DNA of 64,000 nt from contig JANPWX010000339.1 of the NCBI GenBank assembly GCA_024734555.1, positions 1,298,768 through 1,362,767 of the forward strand, given 5' to 3'. This stretch comes from Trochalopteron elliotii (taxonomy: Eukaryota; Chordata; Aves; Passeriformes; Leiothrichidae). The notes under the pieces are model-generated. The model saw only the letters and a list, made by a program, of their open reading frames with translations, made no database searches and was not told the DNA's origin. A program made the translations under genes and the position numbers. This document shows positions 12,786 to 64,000 of this stretch, piece by piece. Each line of letters starts with the position of its first letter. Positions within the stretch are counted from its first letter, which is position 1.

Positions 12786-13462
12786 AGGAAGGCCAGTGGT
12801 TCTCAAGGTTTTTTATCATGAGGCCTCTCTCTTCAGAAAGAGCTCTTCCAGTTGGTTCCTCCCCCCAAGACACACATCTTCCTGAAACTGATTTCACGTG
12901 TCACTATAGCAGCTACAGTTCTTGGTTATTTGAAGAAGACATAGGACTAATAAAGAGAACAACTGAAAGAATCCAACTTTGAAGCAAACGCTGAATCCCG
13001 CTCCTGCTGAAACTGAGCAAGTCTGTCATTCTGTATCTCAGTCTTCTTCCTCTCCTGGAGGGCAGCACTTAGCACTAATTAGCACTGTTTCCCCATACTG
13101 CTGTTAAGTCCTCTCTACACTGCTCCCTTTCCATTCCTTTGAAGTTTGATTCTGCCCTCACACAAGCCAGCTGCTCTCCCTCCCTTTGCATTTTAATGTC
13201 AGCTGCAAGTCTAGTCAGGCCTGAACTGGTATCAAACAGAAGAAAAAGAAAGACATAAAAAAGGTACATGGGGAGAAGAGGAATGCTGGATTTTCATTTT
13301 TTTTTTTCTAATTTCCTTGCTCACCAAAAGAGTCTGAAACTCTTAAAAGAGCTCTGGACTGAGGAAGCAGCAAATGTCGCTGCAAGAAATGAGCAAGATG
13401 TTCAAATTCAGTGCTGGGTAGGAGCAGATCCATTGATCAGTTTGAGAACCACTGAGGTAGGC
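12786..13462. mobile_element. Non-autonomous hAT-type (Charlie-like) DNA transposon with target-site duplication
   Basis: The element spans 12,794-13,454 (661 bp). It begins CAGTGGTTCTCAAGG and ends with the reverse complement of CAGTGGTTCTCAAACTG, a typical hAT/Charlie terminal inverted repeat. The flanking 8-mers, AGGAAGGC on the left and AGGTAGGC on the right, match at 7 of 8 positions, as expected for an aged 8-bp hAT target duplication. No transposase frame is present, so it is an internally deleted or MITE-type copy. The single duplication mismatch and degenerate TIR interior suggest an old insertion. It sits in the probable 3'UTR of TYRO3. Confidence 0.75.
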
Positions 13463-13961
13463 AACAAGTCTAGGCAGTACTGCTGAGTGAACACGAGGGG
13501 AATTTTGCCCTCTTGTCCTGAATGACAATATAAATACCCACTAGTGTTTTCAGAGGTACCAGTCCCAAAGTCACGCAGCCAGGATTGAAGACAACATCTA
13601 CACAAGAGCAAGCACTGACTGAACAGAAGGTGTATTCAGCTCTGCTCCAGCATTTAGTGAGAAGAAGCAGAGCACGGACTCTGACTGCCACCTTAGCTCT
13701 GAACTCCTTTCAGCAGGATGTGGTCAACTTGTAACCCTACTGCCTCCCGCCCCATATCCAAGGGGTTGTTGGGGTTACAGCTCTTCCAAGCTATTTGCCA
13801 CTGCAGCCCACACAGGTGGTGAAAGCTACAAAAGCTGCCCAAGAGCCCTGGCTAGTGCTGTTCAAAGCCGTTCCAGATCTGGCATCAGAGCCCCAGGAGA
13901 CACAGCACCATGCTGCACACATCCAGTCCCAGGGAAGCAGAGTGTCACTGCTATGTACAGG

Positions 13962-49732
<35,771 letters not shown>

Positions 49733-50744
49733 CTAAAAAAAAAATACTACTCCGCCCCACCCCCAGAAGAAGGGGGGTTGGAGTACAGCAAATTACTCTA
49801 GGTTGGTGGTCTGGAATTACACACCCTACCAGCACACACTGCAAAGGAGTGTGTTAGTCTCAGCACTGCTCTACTATGTCTACTAAGCAATAGGCAAAAG
49901 CAAGCACTGAAAGCACAATTGCTGGAGAAAAGTGGTGGTTCAGTGTGTACATGGGGATTTTTTCAACTCGTGTAACTGCAGGGTGATGTTCTGCAGAGCA
50001 GTGCCCAAGCAGAGACGCACAGAAACGCCGGGAGCTTCGCTGTGTCAGTGATCCAGCAGTGCCAACTGCATCCGTTCAACACGCTACCAACACCTCCCTC
50101 TTTTCCCCAGGCCTGGATTTAAGCTACGGTGTTCTTGTGCTGCTAGGAAATCATCATGCTTGCTCCATTGTATGCATTTGTAAAGAGCTTGGATATGAGA
50201 AAGAATCAATTATGTCTTGTTATTCAGCATACACTGTTCTCCTGCATTACAGAAAGCTTCTCTACAATTTGCAAAATCCACGGGAGCAAAGCCTATTCCA
50301 CAGCATGTCTCACTGAGGAGCAGAACTCTTTTGTTCTCAGATATTTCTGTCGCGTGATGTGGGTGTGTGCTGAATGAGCCACCTGGAGGACCCTTCAGTC
50401 CAGCCAAAGGACCACACTGTACCCAGAGCTGCACCATTGCGACCCCAAAGCAGCAGGGCCAGAGCTGGTGAAGCTGCTCAGGTTTATATTGACACAGAAG
50501 TGATCAGAATTTGGCCCCGAGCACTGTTACACGTGTGGGTGGACGGGGAGTGTTTCCCTCAAGCAGAAGCGAATGTATGGAATTTGTTACCATGAGAAGA
50601 CACGGAAGCCAGCTATCTAAGAGCATTTAAGAAAGACAGGCATATAAAGGAGGAACCAGAAGATCAAAGGAGACCGTGGGAAAGCAGGAAGGTAGAAAAT
50701 AAATGTAAAGTTAGTTTTGTTAGGGAGAGTGGCTATTTCCTATG

Positions 50745-50815
50745 CAGTGGCACAGGACTGACAGACCAGAACAGGTCTAGCCTAGTCCAGTATTATGCCC
50801 TGGCAGTGGACTCCA
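50745..50815 (+). repeat. Second degraded copy of the ancient repeat at 15,740
   Basis: Contains ACAGACCAGAACAGGTCTAG, then CCTAGTCCAGTATTATGCCC and TGGCAGTGGACTCC, which parallels GAATCAGCCCAAAAG...CCCCAGTACCC...CTGACAG at 15,753. It lies in TYRO3 intron 1. Confidence 0.4.
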
Positions 50816-52339
50816 TAACCTTCAGAAAAAGTTACTCCATCACTCTTGCCTGGCCATGTATCACAGTACATCACAACTTCACCCAGTTCACTGGTGGGTG
50901 AGCTTCTCACAGAATGCCTTGCTAGCCCACAGAGCCAGTCAGAAAGCGCTGCTTAGTGAGCAGCCCTGTTGCTCTCAAACTCTGTTACAGCCTTACCGGT
51001 GATCCAGCACAGATTTCAGATGTGCCACTTCCCTTCTTGCTAAAACGCCACCCTCCCACAGCCATGAGGGCACCACCTCACAGGGCAGAGGAGCAGCAGA
51101 GAAACTCACAGCGTGGCTGTAACAGCTGGGAGAAGGGGAACCAGCACTGTGGGACCAGCCAGCGCTCTGCCACCAGCAGCCGGTGCCCAGATGAGTACCA
51201 GTGATCCAGGAGAAAACCCAGAACACAGGCAGAATGTCTTTATTCCTTTCCTTAATGAGATTCCCCAGATGGTTTCCTGACACTCAGTCTTCTGCCTTTC
51301 TATCTGCTGTTACTCATTTACCAAATTCACAGAGAGCACTGGAAAACAGGCAAGCTGATCATCTGAGTTTAGTTGCTACAGCTCCCTTGCTGGGCTAAGG
51401 ATTTGATCACCTCGGGTGAGGGTGATCTAACCTCGCATAACTTTACTCAAATGTAACACAAACGACACGTCCCAGTGCATGCCAGAAAGCATCCTCCCTT
51501 TTCACCATTCACAGTACTGGAATACAACATGAAAGCTTCATAGCAGCTCTCTCTGTGTCACAGAAAACTGATATAGTCAGGCTGCTACACACGCACAAAC
51601 TGACAGACATTTTCATTACAGGTGCCTTCATGGAAAAATCAAACTATTCAGCATCCTTCAGACTGCCCTGCTGAAAGAGTTAGCCACAGATTAACCCAGG
51701 AAGTATTGTTAGAGATCCTTTACAGTTTTCAGTTAGCAGAGAAATTAATGACATAGCAAATTAACATACAGTACAAGTGTTCAGTCAGAGTTGTACATAT
51801 TGTCCAAGTAAAATCTGTCCATTAATTTCAACCGAAATGAACAATTACAGATCAGGTATTTTTAATAACTTCACAGGTTGAAAATGCAGTTTTGGCTGCA
51901 GCATCTCTTCCTGCAGGTATCAGGAAGAATCATATAGGAAGCAAATAGGGATTTTAATTTCCACCTATTGCTCGTTTTACTCTCCCACTCACTATTTCTC
52001 ATCTGACAACATTTTTGACTGTGCAAGAAGTAATTTCATCCAAATAGCTTCCACCAAGTCGACCTGTAACAGCTGCAGATTTTGAAATTTATAGATAGAA
52101 AACAGAAGTGTATTAAATTTCTTATCAAGCAGTTGTCTGAATAGGCAGCAAGTGAACACGCTAGTTGTCAAAATACATGACACATCTGTTTGCTTCTTTT
52201 TTAAACTTGCTACCTCTGAATATTTTAATGCCTAAGAACAGAATGTGATGTTGGGAGTGGAGAGAGAGGAAGACGTCTGCTCATGCATGCCAAGGTAAAG
52301 GCTTTTTGCTCCTCAGACTCCTTAGGACACTGAATCTAG

Positions 52340-52542
52340 CGATCCAGCCTGTGCCACAGCCTCCCCAGCCCCGTGTCACTGCACGCACATCGCTCCACAT
52401 ACAGCGCCGAGCCCAAACTCCCGCTGAAGTCGGGAGGAGGTTGGCCGGGGCGCGGAGACGCTCCAGCACGCTGCCTTTCCCGGCCGACTGGGGGGTGAAA
52501 CTTCGAAAATGAGTTCACGAGGGAAAAAAACCAACAAAAGCC
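52340..52542 (-). promoter_or_regulatory. TYRO3: Left flank of the TYRO3 CpG island
   Basis: GC- and CpG-rich sequence directly left of the assembly gap. With TYRO3 on the minus strand this should be the start of intron 1 just after exon 1. No signal-peptide coding segment with a phase-1 donor is visible here. Confidence 0.6.
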
Positions 52543-52938
52543 NNNNNNNNNNNNNNNNNNNNNNNNNNNNNNNNNNNNNNNNNNNNNNNNNNNNNNNNNN
52601 NNNNNNNNNNNNNNNNNNNNNNNNNNNNNNNNNNNNNNNNNNNNNNNNNNNNNNNNNNNNNNNNNNNNNNNNNNNNNNNNNNNNNNNNNNNNNNNNNNNN
52701 NNNNNNNNNNNNNNNNNNNNNNNNNNNNNNNNNNNNNNNNNNNNNNNNNNNNNNNNNNNNNNNNNNNNNNNNNNNNNNNNNNNNNNNNNNNNNNNNNNNN
52801 NNNNNNNNNNNNNNNNNNNNNNNNNNNNNNNNNNNNNNNNNNNNNNNNNNNNNNNNNNNNNNNNNNNNNNNNNNNNNNNNNNNNNNNNNNNNNNNNNNNN
52901 NNNNNNNNNNNNNNNNNNNNNNNNNNNNNNNNNNNNNN
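52543..52938. other. TYRO3: Assembly gap of 396 N, probably hiding TYRO3 exon 1
   Basis: The gap sits inside a GC-rich CpG island, where short-read assemblies often fail. The missing TYRO3 exon must lie upstream of 49,732 and end in phase 1. No candidate is visible on either side, so the gap is the likely location of the 5'UTR end and signal-peptide exon. Confidence 0.8.
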
Positions 52939-53500
52939 CGCTCCGCCGCCCCGGGACGGGACCGGGGCCCCGAGCCCCGGGAGGGCGGGACGGGACGGGG
53001 CGGGGTGGGGCGGCAGCGGTCAAGGAGGTGTGTGGAGGCGGCTCCCCTCGATGGCTGCTCCGCCGGGCGGCCTGGTTTCCAGAGCGTCGGGAGCGGGTGA
53101 CCCACATCCGCGGGAGCTGCCGGGGCACAGGTTACCCTCCTATCTACATGTGGCCCCTCTGGAGACCCGGTACACCGTCCAGCCCCCCAGGGGAGGAGGG
53201 CTTGGGGCCACCACTGGGGCTCAGCCCCCACAAGCCGAGGCTGTGCCGGGATGAGCAGAGCCCCGCCGCATGCACAGGGCATCCCCAGCCCCATCTCCCT
53301 CAGCCGGCCCTCTCCAGCTCCTTGCTCCGGCCACACTCTCCTCCCCGTTCGGCCCCTGGCTCCGGGGATGCCGGTCACCCCATCCAGGCGGCTGAGCTGT
53401 GGAGGAGCACCGGCAAGGTGAGGAGATCCACCCGTGCCCTTCAAGCAGGATCGGCTCGGCCTTGACCATTTTTCCGCTAACGGAAAAGTAGGGAGCGGGC
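52939..53500 (-). promoter_or_regulatory. TYRO3: TYRO3 CpG-island promoter
   Basis: Very GC- and CpG-rich, with repeated GC boxes (GGGCGGG, GGGGCGGGG) at 52,983-53,013, matching SP1/KLF sites and a four-run G-quadruplex motif. It lies immediately upstream of the gap expected to hold exon 1. No TATA box was seen. An inverted pair TTTTCCG/CGGAAAA (53,470-53,487) gives two ETS-like cores at the outer edge. Confidence 0.7.
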
Positions 53501-56500
53501 TTAGGAGGGAGATCTTTGCTGCCACAGTGTTAGTACAACGGCGTGGAAAAAGTCACTTACAAACAGTTTTTTAAAAAATCTGGCGCTGCCTTTCCGTAGG
53601 AGTTACGGTGAGAATCTGGGTTGAAAGGCGCCATAAGGAGCAATATCTTTGCAACACGATGCAGCTCTTAGCTCTGCCACAGCCATCAGCGTGCAGCACT
53701 TGCCCAGCAGCTCCTGCAACACTCTGCAAACCTGGCTAAACGGAGGAGTGCAGGGAAGCTGCATTATCCCCAGGAGGGCAAAGGAGAAACTGAGGCACAA
53801 CAACCTCATATAATTCCATTCCAAACTCTAATCTTCACTCCCCCCCGCCAAGTCATTTGCATTTCTGACAGGAATTCCTAGGGGACTGGAGCAATGCCAA
53901 GAAGATTTCATTACTGGAATGGAAATGTCACTCCCTCCCCAGTGCCTCCTGCTGCAATGAGGTAGCTGGGAGGAGACACTGACAAAGCCATCCATTCGAG
54001 TGCTTGTAGGAAGTCTAGTTGCACTTGGGGACAGGAAATCACCGGGATCACTACAGCTCTTGGGCTGAGAGGTTCTTTGCTGGTGCTTGCTAAAATCTTC
54101 ATGCACACTTGCTGTCACTGCTGCCTCTCCCCCATGTATCCATCCAGCTGCATGGTGTGTTTCTGCACTTATGGCAATAGCACCCTCCAGAAGGTAGCTA
54201 CTTTTTCAGATTTTAGTTGTCTCATGAGAAAAAAATAATGACCATTAGAATAATGACATGTTTCTATGGTGTTTTCCTTCTAAGGATTTCTTCCAGCCCT
54301 ACAATTACAGAGGTTTACACTACATTGGTCCCACGGTCTCAGGAAGTGCTCCAGTTGTTGTAGCATGGCACAGGCCAGATTCTGGGTTGGTGTAAGAGAG
54401 CAAAGCTTTGCTGGAACCAGTAGACCAAGGGGGATTTTCCCCATCAAGGAATCTCACTTCAGCTGTTCTGAGAAGGGCTTTGTGTTAACAGTGATAGGCA
54501 GGAAGAGCCATACGAAAATTGGACTGAAATTCTGCACACACTGCCAGTTGAAGTGCAAACTGCAGTGGGAAAACTTACAGAGGAGTGCAATATCACCATG
54601 CAGAAAGCAAAGAGAGAAAAACTGGTGAATCTTAAATGCCTTTAGGAACTGGAGGCAAATAAACTCTCTTGGCGTCTTGTGGCACTGAATCAAGCACCAT
54701 GGCTTTATTCTTCAGGCTGTAGCATCTGTAATATCAGTGACAGTGTTCACTGTTCACACACACACAGGTCACAGCTGTTGGCTCTCTGGATTACATTCTT
54801 TCCTTAGTTCTGCTGCAATTGTGTGTTGCCACATCTCACCAGATGTGCTGGGAAGTGAAGGTACCTTCCAGAAAATGCCTGAAGAGCTATGCAATAATCC
54901 AGAGGTGAATGCCCAGTGCTGGGAGACTTCTGAAGATGAAGAAAAAGAGAAGAAAGGACAAAAGGGAGGGAAGGGAAAGAGAGAAGGCAGAAGGAAGAGA
55001 AGTATTTGCTGGACTCCCTCACCTTCCTCTACTGTTCAGCCTCTTCTAACTACTGAGACCCAACAGGACATCTGGAACCAGTTATCCCAGTGAAAAAGCC
55101 CAAATCCCCCATTTCCACATGAGAAGCCATAGCCCTAAAAGTCCAACAAAAGGTGCTGGCACATGCCACTGCTCCACTGTCGAAGTAGTCAGGCTGCAAC
55201 TGGATAGAAAATCCCTGTGTTTTGTACAAGGTGTTTTCTATAGAGCTGCCTGGTTTGCGCTGAGATTCAAGAACTTGTCCACTCCATCCTCCGAGTTGGG
55301 ATTTGAAAAGCAGCATTAACCCCCCCATTGCTGGGGGCAGATCCTTCATTCTCCATTGGGAAGCCATAGCAATGGCGAGAACAAGGATGAAGTTGCATTC
55401 AAGGGTTGCAGGATTACAGGAGTAGCTCTGCTCTACAGTATAGGAGACCCAGGATGGCTATTCAGGTGCTTCCTGAATGGGAGATCTGTTGAAGCCAGCA
55501 TATTTAGTCCCAGGCTAGAATAAGAGCTGCTCCCAGCTTTTTGGTCACCACCAGAGGCTACAGCAAGTGACAGGTGGAAGCTCCATATGTGTGAGGGCTT
55601 TTGCAGCTTGGGGATGACTTCTCAAATGAATGCCCCAAAGTCAGATCAGAATACAGTGACTGAGGAAGCACAAACCCTGAGGACTTGCCAAAACTTGCCA
55701 AGGACAGAGCTTGAGAGCTACTGCGTAATATGGTGGATTTTCAGGTCACTGAAAAGGACTAAACTGAGAATAAACTGTCTCCATTCTCTGCCTAACCCAT
55801 CATAATGGATTGTTCATGTCAGATAATAATAGTATTTAACGTGGCCACTTCTGAGGACCCAAATATAACTCTCCATCTTGGCATACACATGGGACAAAAC
55901 TGGCCATCCCAAGACCTTGGGTATGGTATTTAAAGCCACGTGTGGCTGCAGCAGCAACAGCAGCTCACAAGGCGGCTGAAACTCATCCTGCCTGTGTCTG
56001 GGCTAAGCTCACCATAACTGAGTTAGGCTGCTCATTTGGGAATTCTCTTAGCTACAGCTGAACCCTGTTCTCTTTTAATTTATATTATTCTACCATCTCT
56101 TCCCTTCTCCTTTCTTGTCTTCCTCTCAACCACCTTCTTCAGCCAGCAGCTATGTTAAAATATTCCAGTCTCTCTGTTTCAGCCTCGTCCAATTCTTACA
56201 TCTTTCATATGTGCTGGTTTTAACTTTCTGTGTGTATAAAGAGGACAAGGAATTCTATTAAAGGCTTGCATTTACTTTGTCTTCAGAATACAAGGATATC
56301 AGGTATGAGTCTGAGCTTTGAGATCAGTCTCATCCTTTCCTGGTTCCCAAACTCTCCCAGCTCTTTCTGGGTGTGGCAGGTGGCATGTTGTAGACGAGAG
56401 AGACTAGGATTGGGTCACTGTATGGTGGATCTAAATTTGGATTTTTCTCTAAGTTTCAGGCCCCAGCCCAATCATAATCATCACCCCAAGCCCAAACATT

Positions 56501-57018
56501 GTTCCTCCACATGTCTGGGATGGTTATTTTTTTTAGAGGTGATAAACTAACACATCATATGTGTTATCTGTCTTTTGTGATAAATGCCAAGCTGTCAGAA
56601 TGAAAATGTCACATAAATCACACATGAAGTATTTATATTAAAAAAGATCAACTCATAAGAATTTTGAAAACCTTTATGATGGTGCCATCATTTGCAGCAG
56701 GCTAGCCAGATATTGCCAACATTTCCATTTCTGGAGTTGAAATAAACACAGCACATCAAAACAGAGCCATCAAACAAAACCAGAATGTATTTAACATGGT
56801 GCAACAGTCAATGCCATAAGAAATCACCATATAAGTATGCAGAGTTACAGATAATCTACACATATCAATGTGACTTTACAAATTTCATATTACATGTTGA
56901 TACACACAAAATGGACTAGGGAGGAAGCACTTGTTGCCAGCCCCTCTGGGGGCTCAGTTTCTTACCTACTTGTAAGGTAGGGTGAGACAACACTGGTTTT
57001 GGGAGTGACCGTATGTAT

Positions 57019-57028
57019 TACGATCGTA
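57019..57028. repeat. Perfect 10-bp palindrome TACGATCGTA
   Basis: A self-complementary site with two CpGs in a CpG-poor setting. It is short enough to be chance; noted only because CpGs are depleted around it. Confidence 0.3.
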
Positions 57029-58019
57029 TTGCATTCTCCTGTGAGTCAGAGTGGGTAATAGTCTCCACCAGCCATGTGACAAAATGGTACAGAGCTTGCT
57101 CAGCAAACAACCATCCCTTGTGGGAGGGAGGTTTGGCAGGTGTGAGGTCCCTGGCAGGTCCATAAGGTTCTTGGACCAGCCCCTGGCTTTGGGAGGGGGC
57201 CAGGCCAGGGGGCAGACTCCACAGCCCAGAGTGGAGTGGCACACTCTGTCAGGACCAGACACCTTCTGGATTTGGAGAGGCTGGCACTAATTCTGGAAGG
57301 TGCTACACCTGCTCCAGGGGAAGCCTCGCAGGAAGAGCCTGGAGCCCCAGCAGGAGTGGCCAGTGGAGCTCGCTCCCAGCTCTGCTCCCTGCCTGGGGCT
57401 GGGGTGGCACCATATCTCACCTGGGAAGGTGTAGTGGGCGACAGACCAAAAGCCCTCCTCAGGGCATACAGAAAGCTGAAAGGTAATGTAGGCAGTCCTA
57501 CAACTGCTGTAATAGACACCGTGGGTGGAAGAGCTTCCTAACAGCTCCAGACTCTCTGTGGGAGGGTTAATACCATATTTGCCTTTCCCTCTCCAGCCTC
57601 TCTACCCTTGTCAAGCTGTGATGCTGTGCTCAAGTCAAAGGAATGAAACAACCACAAACCAGGTCTACTGTCCTAAAAATAGTGGCATTAATAGGGCACT
57701 AATCTACATTATGGCTCTCAACGATTGCTATCGGGGTGGAGCTGGACAAGGTACACTACAGCTGGAAATGCAGCAAGGTTTCTGCTGCAGACCAGGCAGA
57801 GCAGGTTGAGCAAAGGGCATTTTGCTATATTGGTGTACATCATTGCTCCTGAAAGAAAGTCCTCAGCACTTCTCAGGGGCTTCATTTGTGGCTGTGTGAG
57901 CAGTCAGTGACATTTGTGCCATGAATACCTTACTTTTGCCCAATGGAAGATAATTACACCTTGAAAGACATCCTCAAAGACAAGACATCCATGGCAAAAC
58001 CCCAGAAAAACTGGAAAGC

Positions 58020-58140
58020 AGAAGTGAGAGAACTGAAAAAAAGGGAAGATGAGGGTAAAGCGAGAGGAGAAGAACATGAACAAAGGGGAGAAGGAATGAG
58101 AGAAGAAGACGAAAAAAGACTGGGGAAAATAAAATTTTTA
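58020..58140 (+). repeat. Purine-rich tract, probable CU-rich 3'UTR of the TMEM151B-like gene
   Basis: The plus strand is about nine-tenths A/G. In the minus-strand transcript this would be a long pyrimidine-rich segment of the kind bound by PTB-family proteins. A Glu/Lys-rich plus-strand frame across it is a by-product of the composition. Confidence 0.5.
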
Positions 58141-58354
58141 GAAAAAGCACCTTGTTCGGGGTTTGCAGGAGGTGACTCAGCCCCTGCAGATCTGAATTCT
58201 CCTTCTGACTTGACTCTGGCTGGCCGTGTGCCTTGTGCCTTGCTCTATCTGAGGTTCTTACCTTGCAAAGCATCCAGGAGGGCAAATGTACTGGCAAAGC
58301 ACAAGCATTTAAAATCCTCCAGCAGCCACAACAATCAAATGCTGTGACTGAAAT

Positions 58355-58480
58355 GTAAAAAAAAAAGAATGAGGGTGGGATGGGAGGAGAGGGAGGGAAT
58401 CAAGGAACAGAGAAAGGGCGAGGAGTGAAAGAGTGGGAGGAATGGGGAATGAAAGACATGGGAGACCAGGTGGAGGGGGA
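58355..58480 (+). repeat. Second purine-rich tract downstream of the TMEM151B-like stop
   Basis: A/G-rich with many GGGAGG-like units, directly below the stop codon, so CU-rich in the transcript. Confidence 0.5.
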
Positions 58481-58664
58481 GAAAATCTTGGAAATGAGGT
58501 TAGGTGTTTGTCAGAGTCTCTATGTCCTCTTGCAGTGGCAGGGAGAAGAGCTGAAACTCGTCCTGCTGACCTGTTGTAGAGACTGATGCTTGGAGGCTCC
58601 CCACTGGTGTCACCTCTGCAATCCCTGTCCCAGAGCAGAGAAGCCAAGTAACCACGGGGGCCTG

Positions 58665-63770
<5,106 letters not shown>

Positions 63771-64000
63771 CAGTGGCTCCCAGACTTTATTAATTAACAT
63801 ACCACCTTCTTACAAGACTTACGTTTGTGGTACTGTGTGGAATTTTCTCCTTTCCGTGCACAGTGTTTCAGATTGAAGCAGGGCAAGCTTGTATTTCTGG
63901 ATGAGTACAATAAATGCTTAAGGAAACTAATAATTTCCATGATAACTTGGGCTAGCCAGTGAACAGGAATTGCATCCTTTGAGGAATGCTGTGGCATCCG
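63771..64000. mobile_element. Possible hAT-type transposon end, cut by window edge
   Basis: Starts CAGTGGCTCCCAGACTTTAT, close to the hAT/Charlie end consensus CAGTGGTTCCCAAACTTT, followed by TACCACCTTCT. The other end and target duplication fall outside the window, so this rests on one terminus. Confidence 0.35.

Larger units (their letters stand above)
11911..13961 (-). other. TYRO3: Probable TYRO3 3' untranslated region
   Basis: Sequence between the TYRO3 stop and the first canonical poly(A) signal. It contains a hairpin-forming inverted repeat (12,177-12,197) and a 661-bp hAT-type transposon (12,794-13,454). The extent depends on the poly(A) call and is inferred. Confidence 0.4.
53501..58664. 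other. Intergenic region and probable TMEM151B-like 3'UTR
   Basis: No supportable gene. Purine-rich plus-strand tracts occur at about 54,930-55,000, 58,020-58,140 and 58,355-58,480. Part of the right end should be the 3'UTR of the TMEM151B-like gene, but no canonical minus-strand AATAAA was found between 58,664 and about 56,000, so its end is not defined. A GC-rich stretch at 57,120-57,440 is CpG-poor and carries only meaningless frames. Confidence 0.5.

Noticed and set aside
52376..53525. Three long open frames spanning the N gap (250, 318 and 336 codons)
   Set aside because: Most of their length is undetermined sequence; the flanking residues show no domain, and none looks like a signal peptide joining TYRO3 exon 2.
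57236..57541. GC-rich plus-strand frame (101 codons) and possible LTR-like sequence around 56,930-57,540
   Set aside because: No paired LTR boundaries, primer-binding site or target duplication could be found; the frame has no recognisable domain.
57943..58347. 134-codon plus-strand frame rich in Glu/Lys, resembling a coiled coil
   Set aside because: The composition is explained by a purine-rich tract, and there is no conserved-looking segment outside the tract.

Overview
The window is vertebrate nuclear DNA, most likely from a bird. It holds a multi-exon receptor tyrosine kinase with GT-AG introns, CpG islands, few repeats, and one fragment of the 3' end of a CR1 LINE, the dominant retroposon of birds. 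The kinase tail resembles, from memory, the chicken TYRO3 (Rek) tail more than a mammalian one. No bacterial or viral gene organisation is present.

Layout, left to right. Positions 1-240 are CpG-rich and look like the edge of a promoter. In mammals the gene after TYRO3 is MGA, so this could be its 5' end (inference). Positions 241-11,900 are intergenic, with no coding region I can support. They contain an E-box-centred palindrome (439-460), an AT-rich, homeodomain-site-rich block (2,230-2,650) and an orphan CpG island (about 3,590-4,110). Positions 11,905-52,942 hold TYRO3 on the minus strand. Eighteen coding exons (2-19) could be joined in frame with canonical splice sites, giving 843 residues: two Ig domains, two fibronectin III domains, one membrane segment and a complete kinase domain. 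Exon 1 (signal peptide) is not visible and almost certainly lies in the 396-bp assembly gap at 52,543-52,938, inside the TYRO3 CpG island. The probable 3'UTR carries a 661-bp hAT-type DNA transposon with terminal inverted repeats and a near-perfect 8-bp target duplication.

Positions 53,500-58,664 are intergenic or 3'UTR, with purine-rich tracts on the plus strand. Positions 58,665-60,095 are the large terminal coding exon of a TMEM151-family membrane protein, also on the minus strand. Positions 60,096-64,000 are its intron or upstream region, with no exon 1 recognised and a possible hAT end at the right edge.

TYRO3 is a TAM-family receptor for GAS6 and PROS1, acting in neurons, phagocytic clearance and innate immune restraint. 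TMEM151 proteins are poorly characterised membrane proteins, mostly neural. The two genes lie in tandem, and nothing in the sequence shows that they work together. The most notable genomic point is the TMEM151B-like gene beside TYRO3. It is absent from this position in human as far as I know, and may be a third TMEM151 paralogue from the vertebrate genome duplications.
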